DNA of 64,000 nucleotides, taken from Croceibacterium salegens (lineage in GTDB: Bacteria; Pseudomonadota; Alphaproteobacteria; Sphingomonadales; Sphingomonadaceae). Position numbers and translations under genes: made by a program. The notes below the pieces were generated by a model that worked only from the letters and a program-made list of their open reading frames with translations, had not been told where the DNA came from and ran no database searches. Position 1 is the first letter of the stretch. Each line of letters starts with the position of its first letter. The DNA lies in assembly GCF_009827435.1 (NCBI RefSeq), contig NZ_WTYM01000036.1, forward strand, positions 1 through 64,000, read 5' to 3'. Positions 37,410 to 46,685 of this stretch are shown piece by piece.

Positions 37410-37522
37410 CGGTACCTCGTTTCGCCGCCTATCTAACGATCCCAGCCGCGGGAGCAAGGCCATGCTTGCCCCGGGCAATGGTCTGTACGAAAGTGCCCCT
37501 CGGGTCCGATGGGAGGGAATGA

Positions 37523-38158
37523 ATGGGCTTTCGAAACTGGTACGAGGAAACGATCCTCCCGAAGATGATCGGCTGCGCCTGCGCCGATCCCAAGATCGCC
37601 GCGCTGCGCGGGCACGTGGTGCCGCTGGCCGAGGGGCGGGTGTTCGAGATAGGCTGCGGCGGCGGGCTCAACCATCCGCTCTACGATCGCGACAAGGTGA
37701 CGAGCTTCGCCGGTATCGATCCCAACGGCGCGCTGCTCCAACAGGCGCGCAAGGCGGCGCTCGATAAGGGCTGGGAGGCCGACATTCGCGAGGGGAAGGG
37801 CGAGGCGATACCGTTCCCCGACGCCAGCTTCGACAGCGCGGTTTGTACCTATACGCTGTGTTCGGTCGACGACCAGCACCAGGTCTTGAGCGAACTGCGG
37901 CGCGTGCTCAGGCCCGGCGGTAAGCTGTTGTTCCTCGAACACGGCCGCTCGCCCGACGCCGGCCCGCAGAAATGGCAGCGCCGTATCGAACCTGTATGGA
38001 AACGCGCGATGGGCAATTGCCACCTCACCCGCGAGGTCTCCGGTGCGGTGAGCAATGGCGGATTCGACCTGGCGAGCATCGGCAGCATCTACATGGAAAA
38101 GATGCCACGCTGGGCAGGGTGGATGGAATGGGGCGTCGGCGTCAGGACGGGGGGCTGA
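37523..38158 (+). CDS. Class I SAM-dependent methyltransferase
   Basis: This 211-residue methyltransferase has motif [17 protein letters not shown], near residues 40-55. It continues with [21 protein letters not shown] and [42 protein letters not shown]. The last block recalls METTL7/phospholipid-methyltransferase-like proteins as well as UbiE relatives. The substrate is unknown. The start has a strong GGGAGGGAATGA site. It is divergent from sdhB with a 113-base shared promoter region. Confidence 0.88.
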   Translation: MGFRNWYEETILPKMIGCACADPKIAALRGHVVPLAEGRVFEIGCGGGLNHPLYDRDKVTSFAGIDPNGALLQQARKAALDKGWEADIREGKGEAIPFPDASFDSAVCTYTLCSVDDQHQVLSELRRVLRPGGKLLFLEHGRSPDAGPQKWQRRIEPVWKRAMGNCHLTREVSGAVSNGGFDLASIGSIYMEKMPRWAGWMEWGVGVRTGG

Positions 38159-38238
38159 GCCTACCCCAAAGTGCGTATTGCTCGCGCCGCGCCGGGGTGG
38201 GAAACCGTTGAAAGCGCGCGTTTCGCCGGAGGTTTCCC

Positions 38239-38264
38239 GGGAGCCAAGGTCTCCCTCCCTTTTT
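38239..38264 (+). terminator. Weak terminator after the methyltransferase gene
   Basis: GGGAG (38239-38243) pairs with CTCCC (38251-38255) around a 7-base loop, followed by TCCCTTTTT. The stem is short, so this is a weak candidate. Confidence 0.35.
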
Positions 38265-38304
38265 CCTCCGGGACACTTTTCGGCGGAACGCACGTTTCCG
38301 GCTT

Positions 38305-38324
38305 GACGATCGCATCGGATCGTC
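38305..38324. promoter_or_regulatory. 20-bp dyad overlapping a TTGACG element
   Basis: GACGATC (38305-38311) and GATCGTC (38318-38324) are perfect 7-bp inverted arms with a 6-base centre. The left arm overlaps TTGACG at 38303-38308, a candidate -35 box about 90 bases before the lipoprotein gene start. This is a plausible operator. Confidence 0.4.
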
Positions 38325-38396
38325 GCCAGGCCACGGGTCGCCGCATTTCCCGAAATGGAAGACGGGAACGTGTCGGCGATAGTGAGGGAGTTGAAT

Positions 38397-39086
38397 ATGC
38401 GAACTGCATCGATTGCTGCGCTGGCGACTGCACTTGCCCTCGTGGCTTGCAACTCCGGTGGAGGCGACGAGGAAACCGCAACGGCCGCGGCGGCAACCGT
38501 TGCCATTCCAGATATTATTGCCCCGTTCGGTGACGGCTATCCCAATGTCGGCGACCCGTGCCGCCGCCTCGGCGAGTCGGAAGCGACCGCCAAATACCTC
38601 GACGACAGCGCGATCCTCGTCGGTTGCCCGAGCGAAGCGTCCGCCAAGGCCGCAGGCGGCAAGGCCGTCGGCAATGTCGATGGCGTGCAGTTGATCTCGA
38701 TTCCGCAGGGCGACGCCAACGAAGGCATGCCGGGCACGGCGGAAGCGCCGATTGCCTCGAACGACGCGCTCGTTGCCGGCACCAAGTTCAACGCGACCAG
38801 CGTGATCAAATGCGGCTTCGGCGGCGCGGCGCCGACCGGCACCTGCGATGCAGGGGTGATCCGCGACTGGGGCAGCGACGGAATGAACATGGTCGAAGTA
38901 ACGAAGGTCGATGGTTCGAAGCGGGCGATCTACTTCAACGGTACTACTCCAACCGGTGCGGACAGTGCTCAGGCCGATGGCTCTGCCGGCTGGAAATTCA
39001 GCTCGACGCGCAACGGCGACACGGTGACGATCAAGTACGGTCCCGAGACCTACGTCGTGGTCGATGCGCTGGTAGAAGGCGGCTGA
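38397..39086 (+). CDS. Predicted lipoprotein of unknown function
   Basis: This 229-residue protein has a lipoprotein signal ([20 protein letters not shown]), with the lipidated Cys near residue 19. The mature part starts with an Ala/Thr-rich linker, followed by a domain with Cys pairs ([34 protein letters not shown]) that may form disulfides. I recognise no family. A GAGGGAG site six bases upstream fixes the start at 38397. It is convergent with the next small gene, with only seven bases between the stops. Confidence 0.8.
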   Translation: MRTASIAALATALALVACNSGGGDEETATAAAATVAIPDIIAPFGDGYPNVGDPCRRLGESEATAKYLDDSAILVGCPSEASAKAAGGKAVGNVDGVQLISIPQGDANEGMPGTAEAPIASNDALVAGTKFNATSVIKCGFGGAAPTGTCDAGVIRDWGSDGMNMVEVTKVDGSKRAIYFNGTTPTGADSAQADGSAGWKFSSTRNGDTVTIKYGPETYVVVDALVEGG

Positions 39087-39093
39087 CCAAGGC

Positions 39094-39330
39094 TCAACGC
39101 TTCCACAACCAGTATAGAATCCCGGCGTTGATCGCCGGGGCAGCGATGGCGGAAATAGGCCCGGCCAGGCCGATGCGGTCGGCGACGAGGTTCCATGGCA
39201 GGCCAAGCGGAATGAGGAACACACCCGAAAGCGGGTCCTGCTCCTGCCCGAACCAGCCGAATGTCCCGATAGCGAGCAGGGCAAGGGCGATGCCGTAGAG
39301 CAAGACGTATATGAAAAACGCGATCTTCAT
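39094..39330 (-). CDS. Small inner-membrane protein
   Basis: This 78-residue protein has two hydrophobic helices: IAFFIYVLLYGIALALLAIGTF near the N-terminus, and AGPISAIAAPAINAGILYWLW at the C-terminus, separated by a loop with a conserved-looking PLGLPWN turn. A GGAGGG ribosome site lies 9 bases before the ATG. It resembles the many short DUF-type membrane proteins with no known role. Confidence 0.75.
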   Translation of the reverse strand: MKIAFFIYVLLYGIALALLAIGTFGWFGQEQDPLSGVFLIPLGLPWNLVADRIGLAGPISAIAAPAINAGILYWLWKR

Positions 39331-39589
39331 CGGTGTATTCCCTCCTTGGCCCCGCCTGTTTCTTTCACTGGCTACACTGTGTTGTGCTGCAGGCAGCCTG
39401 TCCAGTGCGACGGCGCAGATGGCCCCGCCGAGCCCGCCACCGCCACCCGACTGGGACAGCGTTTCGTTCGAAGTGAAGAGCTGGGGCGCACCGGTGACCT
39501 CGTGGAGTTTATCCTCTCATGGGTCCGGAAGTTGGATAGAAGCGGTCCACGAGGATGGTGCGGCTTTGGCCGATTATTCGGTAGACTGA
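39311..39589 (+). CDS. Possible short secreted protein, perhaps truncated
   Basis: The 92-residue frame has a hydrophobic N-terminal stretch (LFLSLATLCCAAGSLSSATAQ) that could be a signal peptide. It is followed by MAPPSPPPPPDWDSVSFEVKSWG and a beta-like segment ending at a TGA. Reading on past the stop gives a few plausible residues and then a change of character, so it may be the N-terminal part of a longer, interrupted gene. The 5' end overlaps the divergent small membrane protein gene by 20 bases. No strong ribosome site is visible. Confidence 0.4.
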   Translation: MKNAIFIGVFPPWPRLFLSLATLCCAAGSLSSATAQMAPPSPPPPPDWDSVSFEVKSWGAPVTSWSLSSHGSGSWIEAVHEDGAALADYSVD

Positions 39590-39673
39590 CATGAAACCCC
39601 AGCTATTCGCGGGCCCCACGGGCCTTGCTTGCATCTCGTGAAACGGTATCTCAATGGCAAGAGGGAGAAACCG

Positions 39674-41242
39674 ATGCACAAGACCGCCAGCCTTATTGTC
39701 GCCGCCATGCTCGCCGCGGGGACCGCGACCAGCGGTGGGGCGCAGTCGTCGACCGGAGCGTCGCAGAGCTGTGCCTCGCTGGTCGGACGCGATTTTGGCG
39801 GTGGGATAGAGATTACCTCGGCCGCCCAGGTCGCCGCGGCGGCGAAGGGCACTCTCGGGCAGGGGCCGTTCTCCAACCAGTCCGACTTGCCGGCGCATTG
39901 CCTGGTAAAGGGGATCATCGACAAGCGCACGGGAGCTGGCGGAAAGACCTACGGCATCCAGTTCGCTCTGGCCCTGCCCACGGACTGGAGCGGACGTTTC
40001 CTCGTGATGGGCGGTGGCGGGCTCAACGGGACCGTCGGCCAGCCGTGGGGCCCGGTTGCGGCAGGGATGACCCCGGCGCTGGCGCGCGGTTTCGCGGTGG
40101 TGGCGCACGACAGCGGCCACGCCGGCACGGTGTGGGACAGCAGCTTCAACGTTGATCAGCGCGCCGCGCTCGATTTCGCCGAGACCAGCGTGCTGACCGT
40201 GACAAAGGCGGCGCGGGCAATCACCGAATCTTTCTACGCCAAGCCGATCGCCCACAGTTACATGACCGGCTGCTCGACCGGCGGGCGCGAGGGGATGCTG
40301 GCGATCGAGCGCTATCCGGAGCTGTTCGACGGCGTGGTGATCGGAGCCCCGGCGATGATGACCGGGGATTCGAATGCCGCCATCGACCGCATGCGCGTCG
40401 CCTTCAACCAGGCCGCTTCGCTCGATGCGGAAGGCAAGCCGATAATCTCCGAGATATTCACGCCTGCGGTGCGCGCTCTGCTGAGCAAGGGCATCCTCGA
40501 CCAGTGCGACGCGCTCGACGGGCTCAAGGACGGGGTGGTCGAAAACGTTTCGCAGTGCCGCTTCGACCCCAAGAAACTGGTCTGCAAGCCCGGCCAGACC
40601 GAGGGCTGCTTTAGCCCCAAGCTGGCCAGCGCCATCGACCAGGGCTTTCAGCCGGCGATCGATTCTCTCGGGCGGCAGGTTTACCCGCGCTTCCCCTACG
40701 ATCCGGGTGTCACCAACCTGCAGGGCGGCATCCTGCCAAGCGGCGCGCCCGGTCCGTTCGGCCCGACGACACAAGCTCTGTCCTATGACCTCGATGCAGC
40801 GGCATTGGCCGCTCATAACGACCCGATGCAGCGCCTGATCGACACCAATTACTGGACGAACCTCAACACCTTCCTCGACCGCGGCGGCAAGACGATCTTC
40901 TTCCACGGCACCGCCGACCTGTTCTTCAGCCCCTGGGCAACGTGGGACTGGTGGGCCCGCGCTTTGCAGACCAACGGCCCCCGTTTCGCCGAGGCAAGCC
41001 GCTTCTACATGGTGCCCGGCATGCTCCACTGCGCCGGTGGCGACAGCTTCGACAGGTTCGACCTGCTCGGCGAAGTCGTGAACTGGGTCGAACAGGGCAA
41101 GGCGCCGAACAACCCCGTCGCCAGCCGCTCCGACGGCAGCGCAAGCCGCCCGCTGTGCCAATTTCCGGCGCACGCGCAGTACATCGGCGGCGACGCGACG
41201 AAGCCCGAGAGCTACCAGTGCAAGATGCCAAGCGAAAGCTAG
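39674..41242 (+). CDS. Tannase/feruloyl esterase family protein
   Basis: The 522-residue secreted esterase belongs to the tannase family (PF07519), which cleaves ester bonds of plant phenolics such as feruloyl or galloyl esters. A signal peptide (ASLIVAAMLAAGTATSGGAQ) is present. The nucleophile elbow is GCSTGGREGM, near residue 200. The late triad blocks are IFFHGTADLFFSPWATWDWW (Asp) and GMLHCAGG (His). A GAGGGAG site supports the start at 39674. It is followed 24 bases later by a serine hydrolase gene, so the two may be co-expressed. Confidence 0.9.
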   Translation: MHKTASLIVAAMLAAGTATSGGAQSSTGASQSCASLVGRDFGGGIEITSAAQVAAAAKGTLGQGPFSNQSDLPAHCLVKGIIDKRTGAGGKTYGIQFALALPTDWSGRFLVMGGGGLNGTVGQPWGPVAAGMTPALARGFAVVAHDSGHAGTVWDSSFNVDQRAALDFAETSVLTVTKAARAITESFYAKPIAHSYMTGCSTGGREGMLAIERYPELFDGVVIGAPAMMTGDSNAAIDRMRVAFNQAASLDAEGKPIISEIFTPAVRALLSKGILDQCDALDGLKDGVVENVSQCRFDPKKLVCKPGQTEGCFSPKLASAIDQGFQPAIDSLGRQVYPRFPYDPGVTNLQGGILPSGAPGPFGPTTQALSYDLDAAALAAHNDPMQRLIDTNYWTNLNTFLDRGGKTIFFHGTADLFFSPWATWDWWARALQTNGPRFAEASRFYMVPGMLHCAGGDSFDRFDLLGEVVNWVEQGKAPNNPVASRSDGSASRPLCQFPAHAQYIGGDATKPESYQCKMPSES

Positions 41243-41266
41243 CAGGTCTGTTCAAGGGGAAAGGTC

Positions 41267-42697
41267 ATGACATCGCGCAAGGGGGTTCTGGTTGCCGCAC
41301 TGCTTGCCGCATCTGCACCTGCTCATGCCGAGTTCTCGCAGCTCAGTGACGCCGAGATCGCCGCCAGGGTGCAGACGGTGGTCGAGCAGGTCATGGCCCG
41401 GCCCGAGGCGGTCGGGCTGTCGATTGCGGTGGCGAAGGACGATCATGTCATAATCGACGAAGGCGTCGGCAAGGCTGATCTCGAGTGGAACGTGCCGGCC
41501 GACGAAACTTCGGTGTTCCGCATCGGATCGGTGACCAAGCAGTTCACCGCTGCGGCGATCATGCAGCTTGTCGAGGCGGGCAAGCTCGCGCTTGACGACC
41601 CGCTGTCCAAGTACGTGCCAGAGTTCGACAGCGGTGGGCGCACTATCACCATCCGCCAGTTGCTCAACCACGCCTCGGGCATTCCCAACTACACCGTGCA
41701 GCCAGGCTTCTTTGCCAAATCGGCGCCGCTCGACCTGACCGACGAGCAGCTTCTCGAATCCGTCAAGGGCGTCGATTTCGACTTCGAGCCGGGCAGTAAC
41801 TGGAACTATTCCAACACCGGGTACTACCTGCTCGGCATGGTCGTGGCGAAGGCGAGCGGGGAGCCGTACCCGGACTATGTTCGCACCCACCTGTTCCAGC
41901 CGCTGGGGCTGACTCACACGTACTACGGAGGGGAACGGCCAATCATCCCGCATCGCGCGCAAGGCTATTCCTACGACCCCTCGACCGAGACATTCAGCAA
42001 CGATCCGAACATCAGCATGAACGTGCCCGGCGCCGCCGGGGCGCTATCCTCGACCGCAGGAGACCTAGTGCGCTGGCAGATTGCGCTGACCGGCGGGAAA
42101 GCCGTCAGTCCGGCCTCCTACCAGCAGATGATTACCTCGACGGTGCCGACCGGGCAGGGGGATTCGAGGTACGGGTTCGGGCTTATTATGGCCGGACAAG
42201 GCGACGAGACGCGGATCACGCACACCGGCGGGATCAACGGCTTCAATTCGATTCTGACTTATATCCCGGCCAAGCACATGCGCGTTTCTGTGATTTCCAA
42301 CAGCGAGGGCCTGCCGTCTGGCGCGGTTGAGAACCTGATCATGGGCGCGTTGACCGGCGACGGCACTATCCCCGATGTACGCACCTCGGCAGCGCTGGCT
42401 AGCGAACCTGCCTTGCGCAAGCTCATCGCGGGGACTGCCGCGGGCGAGCCCGATTACGAGGCGCTGACGCCGCCGATGCAGAACCTTACGCGCCAACAAC
42501 TACCGCAGCTCAAGGGAATCTTCGATGAGCTGGGAGCCGTAAAGGACGTCGCCTTCAAGTCGGTCGATCTCGGCGGGGCAGACACGTTCCGGGTGACATT
42601 CGAACGCGGTGCGGCGGATTTCTCCATCATAGTCGATGAAGAGGGCAAGGTCGCCTCGGTCAATTTCCGCCCCGTGGGTCCGCCCCCGGCTCCCTAG
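41267..42697 (+). CDS. Serine hydrolase, class C beta-lactamase/PBP4-like
   Basis: This 476-residue exported protein has the three beta-lactamase-fold motifs: SVTK with the nucleophile S88 (FRIGSVTKQFTAAAIMQL), YSN in NWNYSNTGYYLLGM near residue 184, and HTG in RITHTGGINGF near residue 322. The signal peptide is VLVAALLAASAPAHA. The C-terminal 120 residues form an additional domain. Enzymes of this group are esterases, D-aminopeptidases or penicillin-binding proteins; which one applies is not clear. A GGGGAAAGG site lies before the ATG. Confidence 0.9.
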   Translation: MTSRKGVLVAALLAASAPAHAEFSQLSDAEIAARVQTVVEQVMARPEAVGLSIAVAKDDHVIIDEGVGKADLEWNVPADETSVFRIGSVTKQFTAAAIMQLVEAGKLALDDPLSKYVPEFDSGGRTITIRQLLNHASGIPNYTVQPGFFAKSAPLDLTDEQLLESVKGVDFDFEPGSNWNYSNTGYYLLGMVVAKASGEPYPDYVRTHLFQPLGLTHTYYGGERPIIPHRAQGYSYDPSTETFSNDPNISMNVPGAAGALSSTAGDLVRWQIALTGGKAVSPASYQQMITSTVPTGQGDSRYGFGLIMAGQGDETRITHTGGINGFNSILTYIPAKHMRVSVISNSEGLPSGAVENLIMGALTGDGTIPDVRTSAALASEPALRKLIAGTAAGEPDYEALTPPMQNLTRQQLPQLKGIFDELGAVKDVAFKSVDLGGADTFRVTFERGAADFSIIVDEEGKVASVNFRPVGPPPAP

Positions 42698-42717
42698 GCC
42701 AGAAGGAACAGTCGCCT

Positions 42718-43686
42718 GTGATACGCGCCATTACGGCCAACTTTGCGCTGATGACGCTCGCCGGCGTGGCGCTGGCGTGGCTCCAGCCGTCGCTGTTCAC
42801 CTGGCTGACCAACGGGTCGATCACCGTCGCGGGGCAGCCGCTGCTGTCGGTTGCGCTCGGGCTGATCATGCTGGCGATGGGGCTGACGCTGACCTTCGCC
42901 GACTACAGCGCACTGGCGCATATGCCGAAGGCCCTGGCGATCGGCGTTTGTGCGCAGTTCGTGATCATGCCGCTGACCGGCTTCGCCGTCGCCAAGGCGC
43001 TTGGGCTGGAGCAGGGGCTGGCGGTGGGGCTGATCCTCGTCGCCTGTTGCCCCGGCGGCACCGCCTCGAACATCGTCACCTACCTAGCGCGCGGCAACCT
43101 CGCGCTGTCGGTGGCGATGACCATGTGCTCGACGCTGATCGCGGTCGTCGCGACGCCGCTGCTGACGGGCGCGCTTGCCGGGGCCTATGTCGAAATCGAC
43201 CGCTGGGCGCTGTTCCGCGATATGCTGGCGGTGGTACTTGTGCCGGTTGTGCTCGGAACGCTGGTCAGCGAATTCCTGCCCGGCTTCACAAGACGCATTG
43301 GCGACTGGCTGCCTCTCCTCGCGGCTGTGCTGGTGGTGCTGATCGTGGGGGGGATCGTGGGCGGGGCCAAGGACCTAATCCTGGCAAACGCCCGGCAACT
43401 GCTGCTGGCGACGTTCCTGCTGCACGCCTTTGGCTTTGCGCTCGGCCATGCAGCGGCGCGGGCGTTCGGGCTCGGCCCGATTGAGCAGCGCACGATCTCG
43501 ATCGAGGTCGGGATGCAGAACTCCGGCCTCGGATCGGGCCTCACCAAAGCGCCCAGCTTCGCGGCGCAGTTCCCCGACGCGATGCAGGCCGCGCTCGCAC
43601 CGGTTCCTGCGGCACTTTCGGCAGTCTGGCACGTGGTGATCGGCAGCCTCCTCGCCGGCTGGTGGAACAGTCGCGCCGAGCCTTAG
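42718..43686 (+). CDS. Bile acid:sodium symporter family transporter
   Basis: This 322-residue polytopic membrane protein of the BASS/PanS family has about ten hydrophobic helices. Family marks are the GLTLTFADYSAL start of helix 2, LVACCPGGTASNIVTYLARGNLALSV at the first discontinuous helix, and SIEVGMQNSGLGSGLT at the second. These motifs bind sodium and substrate. Substrates in the family include bile acids, pantoate and other organic acids. GTG start with an AGAAGGAAC site. The stop overlaps that of the convergent regulator gene. Confidence 0.92.
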   Translation: MIRAITANFALMTLAGVALAWLQPSLFTWLTNGSITVAGQPLLSVALGLIMLAMGLTLTFADYSALAHMPKALAIGVCAQFVIMPLTGFAVAKALGLEQGLAVGLILVACCPGGTASNIVTYLARGNLALSVAMTMCSTLIAVVATPLLTGALAGAYVEIDRWALFRDMLAVVLVPVVLGTLVSEFLPGFTRRIGDWLPLLAAVLVVLIVGGIVGGAKDLILANARQLLLATFLLHAFGFALGHAAARAFGLGPIEQRTISIEVGMQNSGLGSGLTKAPSFAAQFPDAMQAALAPVPAALSAVWHVVIGSLLAGWWNSRAEP

Positions 43687-44696
43687 GCGGCAACCCGTCC
43701 GAAGCGGCGGCGGTATTCGCTCGGCGTGATGCCAGCCTTGCGCTGGAACAGCTGGCGGAAGAAGGCCGGGTCGACATAGCCTACGGTCTGGCCGATCTCC
43801 GCGACCGCCGTCGGTGAGGTTTCGAGCAGTTGCTTGGCCACCGCGATGCGCAGCCCGTGAAGGTAAGCGAGGGGCGTGTCGCCGGTCGCGTCCTTGAATC
43901 GGCGCGCGAAGTTGCGCGGGCTCATCCCGACGTGTTTCGCTACAGCGTCGAACTTGAGATCCTTCGCGAAGTTGTTGCGGATGAAGTGCTCGGCGGCGAG
44001 CACCGGCTCGTCTTCATGCGCCGCGCGCAGTTCGAAATGGGTGAAGCTGTTCTGCCAGGTGCGCGGCATCTCGATGCACAGGCTGCGCGCAGTCTTGAGC
44101 GCGATCTCGCGCCCGCAGAACTTCTCTACGAGGTAAAGCGAGACGTCGGCCGCGGCGTTGACCCCGCCGCCGCAGACTACGTCGCCGCAATCAGTGACGA
44201 GGTATTCCTCGCGCCAGTCCACATCGGGGAAATGTTCCGAATAGAGCTGCGTCAGGCCCCAGTGCGCGGTCGCGCGTTTCCCGTCGAGCAGGCCGGCGGC
44301 TGCCGCCAGCAGCGCGCCCGAGCAGGCCGTGACGATGGTTGCGCCGCCTTCGTGCCACGTCTTCAGCCAGGGAAGAATGCCCTCGTTATGAGCGATCGTT
44401 TCAATCGGGTCGTAGGCGTGGCTTACCATAGCGTCGAACTCGAGCCCGCCCGCGGCGACGAAGGCGAGGTCAGGCTGGCCGACCTCGGCGCAGGACATCT
44501 CGGGCGTCAGCGTGACGTGGCGGCTGCCGACCACGGGCTTGCCGTCGGCGCTGGCGGTGACGACGTCGAAGTGCGCATTGAGCTCCACGCCGTTGAGCGC
44601 GTTCCACAACGTGCCCGCACTCTTGAAGATGTCGAGCGGCAGGATCGCGGTCGACGGAAGTCCTCCATTGACGAACAGGATGACGATTCTCTGCAT
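43683..44696 (-). CDS. GlxA family AraC-type transcriptional regulator
   Basis: The N-terminal 200 residues of this 337-residue regulator form a DJ-1/PfpI (class I glutamine amidotransferase-like) sensor domain, with the Cys elbow TIVTACSGALLAAAAGLL near residue 120. The C-terminal about 100 residues are an AraC HTH pair: AVAKHVGMSPRNFARRFKDATGDTP, and the second helix set ending FFRQLFQRKAGITPSEYRRRFG. It probably controls a neighbouring gene; the divergent DUF4242 gene shares its 109-base promoter region. Confidence 0.93.
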   Translation of the reverse strand: MQRIVILFVNGGLPSTAILPLDIFKSAGTLWNALNGVELNAHFDVVTASADGKPVVGSRHVTLTPEMSCAEVGQPDLAFVAAGGLEFDAMVSHAYDPIETIAHNEGILPWLKTWHEGGATIVTACSGALLAAAAGLLDGKRATAHWGLTQLYSEHFPDVDWREEYLVTDCGDVVCGGGVNAAADVSLYLVEKFCGREIALKTARSLCIEMPRTWQNSFTHFELRAAHEDEPVLAAEHFIRNNFAKDLKFDAVAKHVGMSPRNFARRFKDATGDTPLAYLHGLRIAVAKQLLETSPTAVAEIGQTVGYVDPAFFRQLFQRKAGITPSEYRRRFGRVAA

Positions 44697-44805
44697 CGAA
44701 CCCTCGTTTGGCAGGATTGCCCCGCAACTATTGCATTTTTGCCATCTCGTCCACTGCCCGTGTGCCGGGTATCCCTTGCCTCACCAACAGAGGAAGGAAG
44801 CAATC

Positions 44806-45090
44806 ATGTTGAAGCGTTATGTGATCGAGCGTGACCTGCCGGGCGTCGGCGGGATGAGCAACACCGACCTGGGAGGCGCGGCGAAGACGTCGAACGCGGC
44901 CCTGGATGAAATTCCTGGCGTGCAGTGGGAGCATTCCTACGTCGCCGGCGACAAGACCTTCTGCATCTACCTCGCCGAAAGCGAGGAGCGGATCCAGGAG
45001 CATGCCGCCAAATCGGGTTTCCCGGCGAACGTCGTGACAGAGGTCCTCACGATTATCGACCCGACCACCGAACTATATTGCAGCGCCTGA
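44806..45090 (+). CDS. DUF4242 / nickel-binding-like small protein
   Basis: This 94-residue protein has the DUF4242 opening KRYVIERDLPGVGGMSN. It forms a ferredoxin-like alpha-beta fold, with WEHSYVAGDKTFCIYLAESEERIQEHA in the middle. SCO4226-type members bind nickel or other metals. The start at 44806 follows a strong GAGGAAGGAAG site. It is divergent from the GlxA-type regulator gene, a pairing that suggests regulation by that protein. A terminator-like hairpin follows 20 bases after the stop. Confidence 0.88.
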   Translation: MLKRYVIERDLPGVGGMSNTDLGGAAKTSNAALDEIPGVQWEHSYVAGDKTFCIYLAESEERIQEHAAKSGFPANVVTEVLTIIDPTTELYCSA

Positions 45091-45110
45091 GCCACCTGCA
45101 GGCGAACCGG

Positions 45111-45140
45111 GCCCCTGCCGCAGTCGCGGTGGGGGCTCTT
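45111..45140 (+). terminator. Terminator after the DUF4242 gene
   Basis: GCCCCTGCCGC (45111-45121) pairs with GCGGTGGGGGC (45126-45136), with two G-T wobbles, around the loop AGTC, followed by TCTT. The 11-bp stem is strong, though the T-tract is weak. Confidence 0.5.
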
Positions 45141-45216
45141 GGCAGTGCGGCATTGCGACAAACTAACACGCAGCGCTGGTTGCCAGCCCGGCACGATAGG
45201 GTATGCCCACAGCGCG

Positions 45217-46572
45217 ATGAGCAACGCCGCCAGCTCCCTGCTCGCCGCATCGCGCGACGGCTTTGCCAACATCGTGCGCAACCTCGGCTGGCTGCTCGGT
45301 GGCAAGGGCTTCGCCGCCATCGTCAGCCTCGTCTACATCGTCATCCTGTCACGCTCGCTCGGGGTGAAGGGGTTCGGGCACTTCTCGCTGATCTTCGGCA
45401 CCGCGCAGGCGCTGGTCGCGGTCGCCAGCTTCCAGACCTGGCAGACGATGGTGCGGTTCGGCGCGCGTTATGCGGTGGAGAAGGACTGGCAGCGGTTCGG
45501 CCGTCTCATCTGGCTCTGCGGCACGCTCGATATCGGCGGCGCCATTCTCGGCACGGCTTTGGCCGCGGCGATCTTTTATGGCTTCAGCGGCGTGCTCGAC
45601 CTCAATCCCGATTTCGTCGACCTCGGCTTTTGGTTCAGCGTCGCGCTGCTGTGGGCCCGGATGACGACGCCGAACGGAATCGTCCGCGTGCTCAATCGCT
45701 TCGACATCGGCAGCTATGTCGAGGCGATCGTGCCGGCTGGCCGGCTGATCGCGGCGCTTGTCATTGCCTTCGCCGGGGCCAGCGTGGAGCGGTTCCTGCT
45801 CGCCTGGGCCCTGCTCGACCTGCTTGCCGCGGCGGTCTACTGGTTCGCCTGCTGGAGGCTGGCACCGGAAGCGCTCAATCGCAGCAACTGGGGCGACTGG
45901 CGCGCGTCCGTGACCGAGAACCCGGGCATAGCGGCCTTCTTCGGCATTACCTATGTCACGGCCACGCTCGATGCCCTGACCAAGCAAGGGCCGCTGCTCG
46001 CCGTCGGCTACTTCCTCGGCACCAGTTCAGCGGGAATCTACCGACTCGCCGACCAATTGGCGCAGAGCATCGGCAAGTTCGCCCAGATCGTGGCGCGAGC
46101 TATCTTTCCCGAATTCGTGCATTCGCACATCGGTCTCGATGCCACCGAATTCCGCCGCCTGTTCGCCCGGGTTACGCTGATTGCCGCTTCTGCCGGGTTC
46201 GCCGTTACCGTCGTCATGATCCTCTTCGGTGCCGACCTGCTCGACCTGGTGGGAGGCGAGGCCTACGCGCGCGGGGCGGCGGTGATGGTGCCTTTAGCGA
46301 TAGGTGCCTCGTTCCAGCTCGCCAGCGTCGCCTACGAGCCGATGTTCTACGCCACCGCGCACCCGCGTTACCCGCTGATCGTCCGCGCCATCGGAATAGC
46401 GGTCACCGTTGCCGCGATCCTGTTGTTCGTGAGCGCCGGACCTGTCGGCGTCGGCTGGGCGGTGTGCCTCGGCATGGCGCTGGCCTGGGCGCTCCTGAGC
46501 CTGTTCGCATTAGTCGTGCTGCGCGAGGCGGCACGGCGCGAGGTTGAAGCACCTGGCGCAGCGCAGCGCTAG
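45217..46572 (+). CDS. Polysaccharide flippase (Wzx/MATE-like)
   Basis: This 451-residue inner-membrane protein has about twelve to fourteen hydrophobic helices of the polysaccharide biosynthesis/O-antigen flippase family. The N-terminal block LGWLLGGKGFAAIVSLVYIVILSRSLGVKGFGHFSLIF is characteristic, although it is split into helices 1-2. It would move lipid-linked sugar units across the membrane. The start at 45217 avoids a 26-residue unlikely extension. Its stop overlaps the final stop codon of the convergent ATP-grasp frame (CTAG). It and the next two genes look like a small surface-polymer locus. Confidence 0.9.
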   Translation: MSNAASSLLAASRDGFANIVRNLGWLLGGKGFAAIVSLVYIVILSRSLGVKGFGHFSLIFGTAQALVAVASFQTWQTMVRFGARYAVEKDWQRFGRLIWLCGTLDIGGAILGTALAAAIFYGFSGVLDLNPDFVDLGFWFSVALLWARMTTPNGIVRVLNRFDIGSYVEAIVPAGRLIAALVIAFAGASVERFLLAWALLDLLAAAVYWFACWRLAPEALNRSNWGDWRASVTENPGIAAFFGITYVTATLDALTKQGPLLAVGYFLGTSSAGIYRLADQLAQSIGKFAQIVARAIFPEFVHSHIGLDATEFRRLFARVTLIAASAGFAVTVVMILFGADLLDLVGGEAYARGAAVMVPLAIGASFQLASVAYEPMFYATAHPRYPLIVRAIGIAVTVAAILLFVSAGPVGVGWAVCLGMALAWALLSLFALVVLREAARREVEAPGAAQR

Positions 46573-46685
46573 TTGATTAGTCCCCGCCGCCGCCAGCATT
46601 CGGCGAGCAGTGTCTCGAGCAGGTCGGCATGGCTGAACCCTGCCTCCGCCGCGGCCGTGGCCATGACCTTCTCCGACCACAGGTT
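46569..46685 (-). other. In-frame continuation of the ATP-grasp gene beyond TGA
   Basis: After the TGA at 46686-46688 the same frame reads on for 38 codons to TAG at 46569-46571. It encodes NLWSEKVMATAAAEAG, then FSHADLLETLLAECWRRR and a final GLIN, which looks fully coding and completes an ATP-grasp C-terminus. A 6-bp stem (GTGGTC at 46680-46675 with GGCCAC at 46662-46657) starts five bases after the TGA and carries a 12-base loop that contains GGT. Confidence 0.7.
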
